This document shows, one piece after another, positions 22,629-30,896 of a DNA stretch of 64,000 nt (its first letter is position 1; every line of letters begins with the position of its first letter). The notes under the pieces are model-generated. The model had not been told where the DNA came from. It ran no database searches and saw only the letters and a list, made by a program, of their open reading frames with translations. The position numbers and the translations under genes are program-made. The stretch lies in NCBI RefSeq assembly GCF_000158915.1, contig NZ_GG657754.1:5250146-5314145 (forward strand). Reading direction: 5' to 3'. This DNA comes from Streptomyces himastatinicus ATCC 53653 (GTDB lineage Bacteria; Actinomycetota; Actinomycetes; Streptomycetales; Streptomycetaceae).

Positions 22629-23720
22629 ATGGCAGGCTCTGTGCATTGCGAGCCTGATGTCGAGGAGAGTGAATCCTTGCGGTCCGACGCCAACATCGCG
22701 GGGCCGATGACCGACCCGGTCCCCGGCCCCCGTACCGAATCGGCGGGGGAGGACGTTTCACGTGAAACTCCGCCCCCGATGGACGACACCCCTATTGGCC
22801 GTGCCGCTCAACTGGCGGTGGAAGCGCTTGGCCGGGCTGGTGAGGGACTGCCCAGGCCGGAGCAGACCCGGGTGATGGTGGTCGCCAACCAGAAGGGCGG
22901 GGTCGGGAAGACCACGACCACGGTCAATCTGGCGGCGTCTCTCGCCCTGCATGGCGGACGTGTCCTCGTGATCGACCTCGACCCGCAGGGCAATGCCTCG
23001 ACGGCGTTGGGGATCGACCACCACGCTGAAGTTCCCTCGATCTACGACGTTCTGGTCGACAGCAAGCCGCTGTCCGATGTGGTGCAGCCGGTGCCGGACG
23101 TGGAGGGGCTGTTCTGTGCCCCGGCCACGATCGACCTCGCCGGTGCCGAGATCGAGTTGGTCTCCCTGGTGGCGAGGGAGAGTCGGCTGGAGCGAGCCAT
23201 CCAGGCCTATGAGCAGCCACTGGACTACATCCTCATCGACTGTCCGCCCTCGCTCGGGCTGCTGACGGTCAATGCGCTGGTTGCCGGGGCGGAAGTGCTG
23301 ATCCCGATCCAGTGCGAGTACTACGCCCTGGAGGGGCTCGGGCAACTCCTGCGCAACGTCGATCTGGTGCGGGGGCATCTCAACCCCAAGCTCCATGTCT
23401 CGACTATTCTCCTCACGATGTATGACGGCCGGACCCGGCTGGCTTCCCAGGTGGCGGACGAAGTCCGTAGCCACTTCGGCGGCGAGGTGCTCCGGACGAG
23501 CATCCCGAGATCGGTGCGCATCTCCGAGGCTCCCAGCTATGGGCAGACGGTCCTGACCTATGACCCGGCATCGAGTGGTGCGCTGTCCTATCTTGAGGCG
23601 GCCCGGGAGATCGCGCTTCGCGGGGTCAACGTGCAGTACGACGGTCAGCACGCTCATGCCCTGCCGATGCCCGAGATCAGCCAGCACGACCAGCACAGCA
23701 TGCAGGAGGGGATTCAGTGA
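22629..23720 (+). CDS. parA: Chromosome partitioning ATPase ParA
   Basis: 363 residues if started at ATG 22629; the frame is open back to 22485. TTG 22677 (after GAGGAG) and ATG 22707 are alternatives, so the N-terminus is uncertain. The deviant Walker A KGGVGKTT (residues 89-96), [17 protein letters not shown] and [18 protein letters not shown] identify a Soj-type ParA. It drives segregation of ParB-parS complexes and, in Streptomyces, links the chromosome to the hyphal tip. A perfect parS lies inside the 5' coding region at 22755 and is translated as VSRET. parB overlaps its stop by four bases. Confidence 0.96.
   Translation: MAGSVHCEPDVEESESLRSDANIAGPMTDPVPGPRTESAGEDVSRETPPPMDDTPIGRAAQLAVEALGRAGEGLPRPEQTRVMVVANQKGGVGKTTTTVNLAASLALHGGRVLVIDLDPQGNASTALGIDHHAEVPSIYDVLVDSKPLSDVVQPVPDVEGLFCAPATIDLAGAEIELVSLVARESRLERAIQAYEQPLDYILIDCPPSLGLLTVNALVAGAEVLIPIQCEYYALEGLGQLLRNVDLVRGHLNPKLHVSTILLTMYDGRTRLASQVADEVRSHFGGEVLRTSIPRSVRISEAPSYGQTVLTYDPASSGALSYLEAAREIALRGVNVQYDGQHAHALPMPEISQHDQHSMQEGIQ
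22755..22768. promoter_or_regulatory. parS: parS site inside parA
   Basis: Perfect GTTTCACGTGAAAC within the non-conserved N-terminal part of parA; it encodes the peptide VSRET. Confidence 0.95.
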
Positions 23721-24859
23721 GTGAGCGACGCAGAGGACTGGGCCGTGGGCTCGGTGCTTTGATCCCTCCCGCGCCGAAGGGGGCCGACAACGCCGGACCC
23801 GCGACGGGCGGGGGGACGGCCACCAGTTCAGGGGCATCGACCTCACCGAGCGCGGTCCCGGTGCTCACCCAGGAGCGCGGGGTGGCGGCGGCCAAGGTGG
23901 CAGCTCTGTCCACGCAGAGCGTTCCACGTGAAACCGAGCCGCCCGCCCCGCCGGAGGCGGAGCCCGAGGCCGCACCGGCGCCACCGGTGGACGAGGTGGC
24001 CGGGGCGCACTTCGCCGAGCTGCCGCTCGACTTCATCACGCCCAACCCCCGTCAGCCGCGCGAGGTGTTCGACGAGGACGCCCTGGCCGAGCTGGTCACC
24101 TCGATCCAGGAGGTCGGCCTTCTCCAGCCGGTCGTGGTGCGGCAGCTGGCACCGGAGCGCTATGAGCTCATCATGGGTGAGCGGCGCTGGCGGGCCTGCC
24201 GTGAGGCGGGGCTGGAGAAGATCCCCGCCATCGTCCGGGCCACCGACGACGAGAAGCTTCTGCTCGACGCGCTGCTGGAGAACCTCCACCGGGCACAGCT
24301 CAATCCGCTCGAAGAGGCCGCGGCGTACGACCAGTTGCTGAAGGACTTCAACTGCACGCATGACGAGCTGGCGGACCGCATCGGGCGTTCGCGTCCCCAG
24401 GTCTCCAATACGCTGCGGCTGTTGAAGCTCTCTCCCTCCGTCCAGCGCAGGGTCGCGGCGGGCGTGCTCTCCGCGGGCCATGCCCGGGCCCTGCTCTCCG
24501 TGGAGGACGGGGAGGAACAGGACCGGCTGGCGCACCGCATCGTGGCCGAGGGGCTGTCGGTGCGCGCGGTCGAGGAGATCGTCACCCTGATGGGGTCGCG
24601 GTCGGGCGGTGCTCCTAAGGCGAAGGGGCCGCGGGCCGGCGCCCGGGTATCCCCCGCGCTCACGGATCTGGCGTCCCGGCTGTCGGACCGGTTCGAGACC
24701 CGGGTGAAGGTCGACCTCGGTCAGAAGAAGGGAAAGATCGTCGTCGAGTTCGCCTCGATAGACGATCTGGAGCGGATTCTCGGCACCCTGGCCCCGGGGG
24801 AAGGACCGGTGCTGGAGCAGCCGCTGTCCGCCGAGGACGAAGCGGACGAGGACGAATGA
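23717..24859 (+). CDS. parB: Chromosome partitioning protein ParB
   Basis: 380 residues from GTG 23717, overlapping parA by four bases. The N-terminal [17 protein letters not shown] is the ParA-interacting segment. After a ~75-residue disordered stretch comes the CTP-binding ParB/Srx domain ([29 protein letters not shown] at 154-165). The parS-binding HTH domain follows ([20 protein letters not shown]), then the C-terminal dimerisation domain ([17 protein letters not shown]). ParB loads at the parS sites listed here and slides as a CTP clamp. A one-mismatch parS is inside the gene at 23921. Confidence 0.97.
   Translation: MSERRRGLGRGLGALIPPAPKGADNAGPATGGGTATSSGASTSPSAVPVLTQERGVAAAKVAALSTQSVPRETEPPAPPEAEPEAAPAPPVDEVAGAHFAELPLDFITPNPRQPREVFDEDALAELVTSIQEVGLLQPVVVRQLAPERYELIMGERRWRACREAGLEKIPAIVRATDDEKLLLDALLENLHRAQLNPLEEAAAYDQLLKDFNCTHDELADRIGRSRPQVSNTLRLLKLSPSVQRRVAAGVLSAGHARALLSVEDGEEQDRLAHRIVAEGLSVRAVEEIVTLMGSRSGGAPKAKGPRAGARVSPALTDLASRLSDRFETRVKVDLGQKKGKIVVEFASIDDLERILGTLAPGEGPVLEQPLSAEDEADEDE
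23921..23934. promoter_or_regulatory. parS: parS-like site inside parB (one mismatch)
   Basis: GTTCCACGTGAAAC, one base from the perfect palindrome, in the disordered linker of parB (translated as VPRET). Probably a weaker ParB site. Confidence 0.75.
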
Positions 24860-25196
24860 GGCGCTGACCGTACGGCTCGGCCACATTCCGAAGCCGTGGG
24901 AAAGCGCGTAGGGGGGCGGGTCGTGTTCCGATGACATCGGAACACGACCCGCTCTTTGCTCAAGGGCGGTATCGGTGCAATGTCCGCACGGATACGATGC
25001 GATCAGGTAGGGCGGATCCATGGGAGGCACCTCATGCGGAGGGCAGGGCCATGCGATCGGTGAGCCGCACCGGACTGGTGGCCACAGGGTTGGGCCTGGG
25101 CGCTGTCGGCGGTTTCGTCGGTAGTCTGATCAGGGAGCGTAGTGCGCTGTCAGCCGCTCGTGCCGCGGCTGGCCACGGAAGTGAGGGACTGGCTTC
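24860..25196. other. parB-acetyltransferase gap
   Basis: 337 bases holding the parAB terminator at 24916-24952 and the 5' part of a possible short membrane peptide at 25051. Otherwise I see only the presumed promoter of the acetyltransferase gene. Confidence 0.5.
24916..24952 (+). terminator. parAB terminator
   Basis: Perfect 17-bp inverted repeat (24916-24932 with 24936-24952) followed by TCTTTGCTC, about 55 bases beyond the parB stop. Confidence 0.85.
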
Positions 25197-25308
25197 ATGG
25201 GGCGTCGGCTTGTACCGCTCACGCTGGACAACCTCCCGGACATCCCCAAGCGCTGTCGCGCGTGTGTCTTCTGGGAGCTCGACCCGGTCAGCGGCGAGGC
25301 TGCGGTAA
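25051..25308 (+). CDS. Possible small membrane protein overlapping the acetyltransferase gene
   Basis: 85-residue frame from ATG 25051 preceded by GGAGGGCAGG, a better ribosome-binding site than many genes here. Residues 8-28 (GLVATGLGLGAVGGFVGSLI) are hydrophobic. However, its last 112 bases overlap the well-supported acetyltransferase in another frame, and that part reads as Ser/Thr/Arg-rich shadow sequence. It may be real only as a leader or short peptide, or be spurious. Confidence 0.3.
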   Translation: MRSVSRTGLVATGLGLGAVGGFVGSLIRERSALSAARAAAGHGSEGLASWGVGLYRSRWTTSRTSPSAVARVSSGSSTRSAARLR

Positions 25309-25814
25309 GGGCCGGACGTCCGGAGCTGGAGAAGGAAGCCTGGATCTCGGCCGTTCTGCTGGAGTGGGGATCCTGCGGCCGGGTGGTCTACGTCGATGAG
25401 GTGCCGGTGGGCTTCGTGCTCTACGCACCGCCCGCGTATGTGCCGCGCTCCACGGCTTTTCCCACGAGCCCGGTCGCGGCGGATGCCGTGCAGCTGATGA
25501 CCGCCTGGCTCATGCCGGGATACCAGGGCCAGGGGCTGGGCCGGGTGATGGTGCAGACCGTCGCGAAGGATCTGATCCGCCGGGGCTTCAAGGCGATCGA
25601 GGCCTTCGGGGACGCCACCTGGAAGGAACCGGCATGTGTGCTGCCCGCTGATCACCTTCTGGCGGTGGGCTTCAAGACCGTGCGGCCGCATCCGCGGTAT
25701 CCCCGGCTGCGGCTCGAGCTGAGGACGACGATCTCCTGGAAGGAGGACGTCGAGCTGGCACTGGACCGGCTGCTCGGTGCGGTCCAGAAGGAGCCGGCGC
25801 TTCGGCCGCTCTGA
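25197..25814 (+). CDS. GNAT-family N-acetyltransferase
   Basis: 205 residues from ATG 25197. It begins RRLVPLTLDNLPDIPKRCRACVFWE and carries the GNAT acetyl-CoA loop in motif A (LMPGYQGQGLGRVMVQTVAKDLI), preceded by VGFVLYAPPAYVPRS. The substrate is unknown. The cysteines of CRACVFW near the N-terminus are characteristic of this actinobacterial subgroup. It sits between parB and trxA, where mycobacteria have the cell-wall regulator gene cwlM. It ends in a convergent terminator with trxA, and a parS-like site follows three bases after its stop. Confidence 0.9.
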   Translation: MGRRLVPLTLDNLPDIPKRCRACVFWELDPVSGEAAVRAGRPELEKEAWISAVLLEWGSCGRVVYVDEVPVGFVLYAPPAYVPRSTAFPTSPVAADAVQLMTAWLMPGYQGQGLGRVMVQTVAKDLIRRGFKAIEAFGDATWKEPACVLPADHLLAVGFKTVRPHPRYPRLRLELRTTISWKEDVELALDRLLGAVQKEPALRPL

Positions 25815-25816
25815 GA

Positions 25817-25830
25817 GTTCCACGTGAAAC
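25817..25830. promoter_or_regulatory. parS: parS-like site (one mismatch)
   Basis: GTTCCACGTGAAAC immediately after the acetyltransferase stop codon; the same one-base variant as at 23921. Confidence 0.75.
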
Positions 25831-25831
25831 G

Positions 25832-25863
25832 CGAAGGGGCTGCCCTCTCGGGCAGCCCCTTCG
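25832..25863. terminator. Bidirectional terminator between the acetyltransferase gene and trxA
   Basis: Perfect 14-bp inverted repeat (CGAAGGGGCTGCCC at 25832-25845, loop TCTC, 25850-25863) between convergent genes; it can stop transcription from both sides. Confidence 0.8.
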
Positions 25864-25877
25864 TCGGTGCGGGTGGC

Positions 25878-26207
25878 TCAGCCGATGAAGTCGGCCAGAT
25901 CGCGCTCGATCGCGGCCTTCGGCTTGGCGCCGACGATGGTCTTGGCGACCTCGCCGCCCTGGTAGACGTTGAGCGTCGGAATGGACATCACGCCGTACTT
26001 GGCGGCCGTGGCCGGGTTCTCGTCAATGTTGAGCTTCGCGATGACGATCTTGTCGGCGTGCTCGGCGGCGATGGCCTCCAGCGAGGGGGCGATCTGACGG
26101 CACGGACCGCACCACGCGGCCCAGAAGTCGACGAGTACCGGCTTGTCGCTCTTGAGGACGGTCTCCTCGAAGTCGGCGTCTGTCACGGTGACCGTGGCAC
26201 CGGCCAT
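25878..26207 (-). CDS. trxA: Thioredoxin
   Basis: 109 residues with the active site WCGPC (Cys33, Cys36) in VDFWAAWCGPCRQIAP and the cis-proline region GVMSIPTLNVY. It is a cytoplasmic disulfide reductase reduced by TrxB, whose gene lies 41 bases upstream on the same strand, so trxB-trxA form an operon. The start ATG 26205-26207 has AAGGAGAA upstream. Length and motifs are fully normal. In Streptomyces the trxBA operon is a known SigR target; I did not identify a clear SigR promoter. Confidence 0.97.
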   Translation of the reverse strand: MAGATVTVTDADFEETVLKSDKPVLVDFWAAWCGPCRQIAPSLEAIAAEHADKIVIAKLNIDENPATAAKYGVMSIPTLNVYQGGEVAKTIVGAKPKAAIERDLADFIG

Positions 26208-26248
26208 GGCTTTTCTCCTTAATCGTTGGTGCAGGGAAGGAAGCGGAT

Positions 26249-27202
26249 TCAGACGGTGGCGTCCTCGCCGTCGCCCAGGGAGGCGAGGAAGCGCTCGGCG
26301 TCCAGGGCGGCCGCACAGCCGGTACCGGCGGCGGTGATCGCCTGACGGTAGGTGTGGTCCACGACATCACCCGCGGCGAAGACCCCCGGGATGTTCGTAC
26401 GGGTGGAGGGCGACTCGACCTTCAGGTAGCCCTCGTCGTCCAGGTGCAGCTGGCCCTTGAACAGCTCGGTCCGCGGGTCATGGCCGATCGCGATGAACAG
26501 ACCGGTGACCGGCAGCTCGGAGGTCTCGTCCTTCTTGACGTCGCGCAGCGTGAGCCCGGAGAGCTTGCCGTCGCCGTGGATCTCGGTGACCTCGCTGTCC
26601 CAGATGAACGAGATCTTCGGGTCGGCGAAGGCACGCTCCTGCATCGCCTTGCTGGCCCGCAGCGTGTCCCGGCGGTGGACCACGGTGACCGACTTGGCGA
26701 ACCGCGACAGGAAGGTCGCTTCCTCCATCGCGGTGTCACCGCCGCCGATGACGGCGATGTCCTGGTCCTTGAAGAAGAACCCGTCACAGGTGGCACACCA
26801 GGAGACGCCACGGCCCGAAAGTTCGTCCTCACGGGCCAGCCCCAGCTTGCGGTGCTGGGAGCCAGTGCTGACGATGACGGTCTTCGCGCGGTGCACCGTA
26901 CCCGCGGAGTCGGTGACGGTCTTGATGTCCTCGCTGAGGTCGACCGCGGCCACATCGTCCGGGACCAGCTCGGCACCGAAGCGCTCGGCCTGTCCCCGCA
27001 TGTTGTCCATGAGGTCAGGGCCCATGATGCCCTCGCGGAAGCCGGGGAAGTTCTCCACTTCGGTGGTGTTCATCAGGGCACCACCGGCGGTCACGGATCC
27101 TTCGAAGACCAGCGGCTTCAAGGAAGCGCGGGCGGTGTAGAGCGCGGCCGTATAGCCCGCGGGCCCGGAACCGATGATGATCACGTTGCGGACGTCGCTC
27201 AC
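26249..27202 (-). CDS. trxB: Thioredoxin reductase (NADPH)
   Basis: 317 residues from GTG 27200-27202 ([20 protein letters not shown]), with AAGGAAG upstream; the open frame extends to 27295 without conserved sequence. FAD-binding GSGPAG is at 11-16, the redox-active CATC at Cys136/Cys139, the NADPH-binding [10 protein letters not shown] follows, and [10 protein letters not shown] is near the C-terminus. It uses NADPH to reduce thioredoxin TrxA encoded just downstream. Confidence 0.97.
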   Translation of the reverse strand: MSDVRNVIIIGSGPAGYTAALYTARASLKPLVFEGSVTAGGALMNTTEVENFPGFREGIMGPDLMDNMRGQAERFGAELVPDDVAAVDLSEDIKTVTDSAGTVHRAKTVIVSTGSQHRKLGLAREDELSGRGVSWCATCDGFFFKDQDIAVIGGGDTAMEEATFLSRFAKSVTVVHRRDTLRASKAMQERAFADPKISFIWDSEVTEIHGDGKLSGLTLRDVKKDETSELPVTGLFIAIGHDPRTELFKGQLHLDDEGYLKVESPSTRTNIPGVFAAGDVVDHTYRQAITAAGTGCAAALDAERFLASLGDGEDATV

Positions 27203-27357
27203 GGATGTCTTCCTTGTCTCTGCCGACTGCCGACTGCCTGACTGGACGGCGGCGCACTCCCCGGGTTTCCGGAGAACCGCTGCCATCCCACCCAACGGAT
27301 CCTACGGGTCCCGCATTCCCGCGCGCTGCCAGGCGGGCCGTGGTTGTGGGCTGTGCC

Positions 27358-28326
27358 TCAGCCTCGCGGATACGTGCGGGTCACCAGAAGCTTCCCGGGA
27401 GAGCCGTGGGAGGCGGAGACGCATGAGGCGTCGACCACGAAGGCGTCGACGAGCGCACTGTCGGAGCGGTGCGGCATCACGACGACGTAGGCGGTCTTGC
27501 CGTCGTAGGTGTCCTGCTGGGCGGCGAGAACGGGCTCGGACCGGCCGGTCCCGCGCTGGACACAGGACGGAACCACCGGGTCGTCCGCGCGCAGCGGCAT
27601 ATCCGGAGTGTTCTGGGTGGTGACACCGCGCGACGGGGTGGCCTTCTGGTCGGCGAGCATTTCCTGCACCCGGCCCTTGAGGGTTCCCTCGGAGAGGGTG
27701 GACTTCGCCGTGGAGCTGGGGTCCGCGTGGGCCGTGGTGCCGGGGCCACCGTTGTCGTGGTCGGAGCCGCTCGGGAAGAAGAGGGAGCCGATGCCGATCA
27801 CGGCAGCGGCGCATGCGCTGCCGAGCAGCACCGTGGGCCAGCGCCGGGAGCGGCCTCCACGGGCTCCTGTGCCGTTGCGGGGGGTGGCCTTGCGTCCCGG
27901 CCCGGTGGCGGCACGTGGACGCCCTGCGGGCCGGTCCACGGCCGGGGAGGGCTTGCCCTCCGCCGCAGGGGCCGAGGGGGTGGCCGCGGGCTCGGTTTCA
28001 CGTGAAACATGCCCTGCGGGGTCAGCGGCCTCGGTTTCACGTGAAACCGAGGCGCGGTCGCCAGGAGCCGTCGCGTCGAGGAGGGCTTCTGCGGCGAGCG
28101 CGGCATCGATCCGGCCCGCGATGTCGTCGGGCATCCGCACCGGCCCCGGGAGGGTGCCCAGCGTCGAGCGGATCTCGTCCAGGGACGTCTGTACATCGGC
28201 ACACAGCCCGCAGGTGGCGAGGTGCGTGCGCACATCGACGGTGCGGGACGGAGAGAGCAGACCTTCGGTGAGTGCGGAGATCTCCGCGACTTCAGGGTGC
28301 TCGTCCGTGTCCGTCGAGGATGTCAC
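27358..28326 (-). CDS. Zinc-type anti-sigma factor for SigM (membrane-bound)
   Basis: 322 residues. The N-terminal zinc-binding anti-sigma motif is H35-x3-C39-x2-C42 (THLATCGLCADV). A long disordered stretch follows, then one membrane helix at about 163-184 (PTVLLGSACAAAVIGIGSLF) and a secreted C-terminal domain of ~135 residues with two cysteines (VPSCVQ, DASCVSA). It overlaps the sigM stop by four bases, so it should be the cognate inhibitor, releasing SigM on a surface or redox signal. Two perfect parS sites lie in its linker (27995, 28034), translated as VSRET. M. tuberculosis has the equivalent pair sigM/Rv3912. Confidence 0.9.
   Translation of the reverse strand: MTSSTDTDEHPEVAEISALTEGLLSPSRTVDVRTHLATCGLCADVQTSLDEIRSTLGTLPGPVRMPDDIAGRIDAALAAEALLDATAPGDRASVSRETEAADPAGHVSRETEPAATPSAPAAEGKPSPAVDRPAGRPRAATGPGRKATPRNGTGARGGRSRRWPTVLLGSACAAAVIGIGSLFFPSGSDHDNGGPGTTAHADPSSTAKSTLSEGTLKGRVQEMLADQKATPSRGVTTQNTPDMPLRADDPVVPSCVQRGTGRSEPVLAAQQDTYDGKTAYVVVMPHRSDSALVDAFVVDASCVSASHGSPGKLLVTRTYPRG
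27995..28008. promoter_or_regulatory. parS: parS site in anti-sigma gene (1)
   Basis: Perfect GTTTCACGTGAAAC inside the linker-coding part of the anti-sigma gene. Confidence 0.95.
28034..28047. promoter_or_regulatory. parS: parS site in anti-sigma gene (2)
   Basis: Perfect GTTTCACGTGAAAC, 39 bases from its neighbour at 27995, in the same reading frame. Confidence 0.95.
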
Positions 28327-29012
28327 GCTCGCCCACCTCCGCCCTTCACGGCATCTGTGTCAGTCGGTCCTGCCGCTGGTGGGACGGATGTCCCCTGCGA
28401 CCGGTTCCTTCCCCCGCCGGAAGGGACGCTACCCCGCCCGTTCGGATGGAGATGCGAGAGCAGTGGCAGCAGCCGGGCGCGTCCCCGCGCACAGCGGCTT
28501 TTCACGGTGCCGGTGGGAACGTCCAGGACCTTGGCGGCCTCCGCCACGGGATAGCCCTGCATGTCGACCAGCACCAGGGCCGCGCGCTGCTCGGGCGGAA
28601 GGGTGCGCAGCGCCCCCAGCAGCTCGCGATGGAGATCGCCGCGCTCGGCGGGCGCGGCGGCCGATTCATGGGGCTCCAGAAGCTGCTCGAGCCGCTCGGT
28701 GTCGTCGACGGGGGAGGTGCGACGGGAGGCGGCCTTGCGCGCCCGGTCCAGACACGCGTTGACCGTGATGCGGTGGAGCCAGGTCGTCACGGCGGACTGG
28801 CCCCGGAAGGTGTGCGCGGCGCGGTAGGCGGAGACGAGCGCGTCCTGGACCGCGTCGGCGGCCTCCTCCCGGTCGCCGAGAGTGCGCAGCGCCACCGCCC
28901 AGAGTCTGTCGCGGTGGCGTCGCACGATTTCACCGAAGGCATGCGGATCGCCGGCCACGTGCTGGGCAAGGAGCTCGCCGTCGCTTGCTCCGCCGATGGT
29001 GGCGTCGTCCAA
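28323..29012 (-). CDS. sigM: ECF RNA polymerase sigma factor SigM
   Basis: 229 residues from TTG 29010-29012 with GGGGAGGGGG upstream. Region 2 reads HAFGEIVRRHRDRLWAVALR and AADAVQDALVSAYRAAHTFR; region 4 is LRTLPPEQRAALVLVDMQGY with the HTH AEAAKVLDVPTGTVKSRCAR. A Pro/Gly-rich tail of ~40 residues follows. It directs RNA polymerase to envelope- or stress-related promoters and is held by the zinc anti-sigma factor encoded downstream (four-base overlap). It lies 37 bases after the pseudokinase gene, so cell-wall and sigma genes share an operon. Confidence 0.94.
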   Translation of the reverse strand: MDDATIGGASDGELLAQHVAGDPHAFGEIVRRHRDRLWAVALRTLGDREEAADAVQDALVSAYRAAHTFRGQSAVTTWLHRITVNACLDRARKAASRRTSPVDDTERLEQLLEPHESAAAPAERGDLHRELLGALRTLPPEQRAALVLVDMQGYPVAEAAKVLDVPTGTVKSRCARGRARLLPLLSHLHPNGRGSVPSGGGRNRSQGTSVPPAAGPTDTDAVKGGGGRA

Positions 29013-29049
29013 CGTTGAGCCCCCTCCCCGGTCGGCCGGCTGCCCTGGG

Positions 29050-30786
29050 TCAGCCGGTGAACTTCACTTCAGTGATGGCCTGCTTGAAGGGGCGCGTGGA
29101 GTACTCCTCCGGGGGAGAGTACGGCAGAGCGGTGAGCCAGACGAGGACGTAACGGGTCTTGGCCGAGCTCTTGACCTTCAGATCGGCGGTCTTACTCGTG
29201 ACGCGGCCCGACGACGCGAGCTTCTTGAACGAGCTGACGTAATCGGATCCCGAGGCCGACGGGGTGAGAGAGTCCGTGGCGTACAGCGAGGCCTCGGTGT
29301 AGGAGCCGCCGTAGTGCAGCCCGATGGAGGCGCCCTTCAACGTCTGCTCCGAGCCGAGGTCATAGACGATCCCGACGCCCTTCTTGTACGGAGCGAGCTG
29401 AGGGCCATCGATGAAGCTCTTGGTATGCCAGGCAGTCGACGTCTCCCCGTCGTGGGTGAGGGCGGCCTCGTCGGAGTGCTGCGGGCTGCCGTCCGGGGCG
29501 AACTCGGCGGCGTCCTGGATCGAGATCGGCTTGCTGGCAACCTGACCGGGCTTGTCGTCGTCCTTCTGACTGGTGGAACTACCGGGGTCCGGCTTGTTCT
29601 CCTCCTTCAGAAGGGTGTCCGCGAGTTGCCAGCTGCCGAGGCCCAGGGCGGCGATCAGCAGGGCCGAGACGGTCCACTTGAGGGCCTTGCCGGTACGGCT
29701 CTGAAGGGGGGCCGGTGGCGGCATGGGGGCCGCGGCGGGGCCGATCGTGCGTGACGAGCCGCCATGGGCGGGCGGCTGGCCGTAGCCCTGCTGGTAATTC
29801 GTGCGCTGGTACGCCGGGGAGGGCGTGAAAGCGGGCTCGGGCGGCCGGATGCGCGGCATGGCCGCGACCGCCTTGGACAGCTCCTCCGGGGTGGTGCAGG
29901 GCTGGTCCTGACGGGAGGCGGTGGCGCCGTCGTTGACCAGCGCGCGCATCGCCAGCTCGGACAGTCCCCGGTGGACTCCCGCGCGGACCTGGTCAGGGGC
30001 GATCAGGCCGACGCCCTTGGGCAGCCCGGAGAGGCCGTGGGCGTCCTGGTCGTACGGCCAGCGCTGGGTGAGCGCGGCGTACAGCAGCGCGCCGATGGAC
30101 TCGGTGTCGGTGCGCTGCGGGTGTTCGGAGCTGATGCCGCGCAGGGCGGCCAGGACGGCGAGGCCACGGATGCGGTACTGGCCCGATTCCGTGCGCAGCA
30201 CGGAGCCCGGGTTCAGCCGCAGATGGGCCAGGCCTTCGCGGTGGGCGGCGGCCATGGCCTGGGAGACCTGGCTGACCAGTTGATAGGCGTCGTGTGGCTC
30301 GAGCGGCCCCGAGGCGAGCACGGTGGTCAGCTCGGTGGCGTCGGGAAGCCATTCATGGACGACGTAGACGAGGTCGTTCTCCTCGACGGCGTCGAGTACC
30401 TGGACGAAGCGAGGGTCACCCAGCAGCGCCGCCGAGCGGGCGGCGGCCAGCACCGGACGGGCCCGCGCATGGTCGGCGGGCAGGACGTGGACGCCGACGG
30501 CCCGGCGCAATTTCTCGTCCACCGCACGCCAACTGCTGAATCCGTCCAGTCGGGTGACGCACTCCTCCAAACGGTAGCGTCTGGCCAACTTGTGGCCGCT
30601 ATGCAGCTCGGGGGGATTTACGTCGGCCGCGGCACCTTTGTCCCGGTTGCCCGCGGCCTCTGTTTCCTTACCGGCCTTCTGTTGCGTCCCCGCCCCGTCG
30701 GCCGTGGCCTTTCCCGCCTCGGCGGTCAGCGACTCCTCGCCGTCGCTATCGGCCACGTCGACGGCAGCCGTGCTCCGTTCCGCCAC
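29050..30786 (-). CDS. Membrane pseudokinase with extracellular discoidin-like domain (MurJ partner)
   Basis: 578 residues from GTG 30784-30786, preceded by GGCAGGAACGACG. After a ~65-residue charged start comes a kinase-like fold (about 70-310) with the catalytic residues lost. There is no VAIK Lys (RRAVGVHVLP), HRD is replaced by HLRLNPGSVL, and DFG by IRGL. A linker, one membrane helix (about 370-388) and a C-terminal outward-facing domain follow. The latter (SIQDAAEFAPDGSPQHSDEA, TSTAWHTKSF, IGLHYGGSY) resembles discoidin/F5-8C carbohydrate-binding folds. In M. tuberculosis this whole module is fused to MurJ (Rv3910) and recruits FhaA when phosphorylated. Here it is separate, next to murJ. 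Confidence 0.9.
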   Translation of the reverse strand: MAERSTAAVDVADSDGEESLTAEAGKATADGAGTQQKAGKETEAAGNRDKGAAADVNPPELHSGHKLARRYRLEECVTRLDGFSSWRAVDEKLRRAVGVHVLPADHARARPVLAAARSAALLGDPRFVQVLDAVEENDLVYVVHEWLPDATELTTVLASGPLEPHDAYQLVSQVSQAMAAAHREGLAHLRLNPGSVLRTESGQYRIRGLAVLAALRGISSEHPQRTDTESIGALLYAALTQRWPYDQDAHGLSGLPKGVGLIAPDQVRAGVHRGLSELAMRALVNDGATASRQDQPCTTPEELSKAVAAMPRIRPPEPAFTPSPAYQRTNYQQGYGQPPAHGGSSRTIGPAAAPMPPPAPLQSRTGKALKWTVSALLIAALGLGSWQLADTLLKEENKPDPGSSTSQKDDDKPGQVASKPISIQDAAEFAPDGSPQHSDEAALTHDGETSTAWHTKSFIDGPQLAPYKKGVGIVYDLGSEQTLKGASIGLHYGGSYTEASLYATDSLTPSASGSDYVSSFKKLASSGRVTSKTADLKVKSSAKTRYVLVWLTALPYSPPEEYSTRPFKQAITEVKFTG

Positions 30787-30896
30787 CGTCGTTCCTGCCT
30801 CCCCATCCGTTGCGCCTACTCCGAGCCAAGACAATTGTGCCCACAGTCCGCCGCTATGCACGACACGCGATGGCGGACGATGGTTGTGCTCAATGA

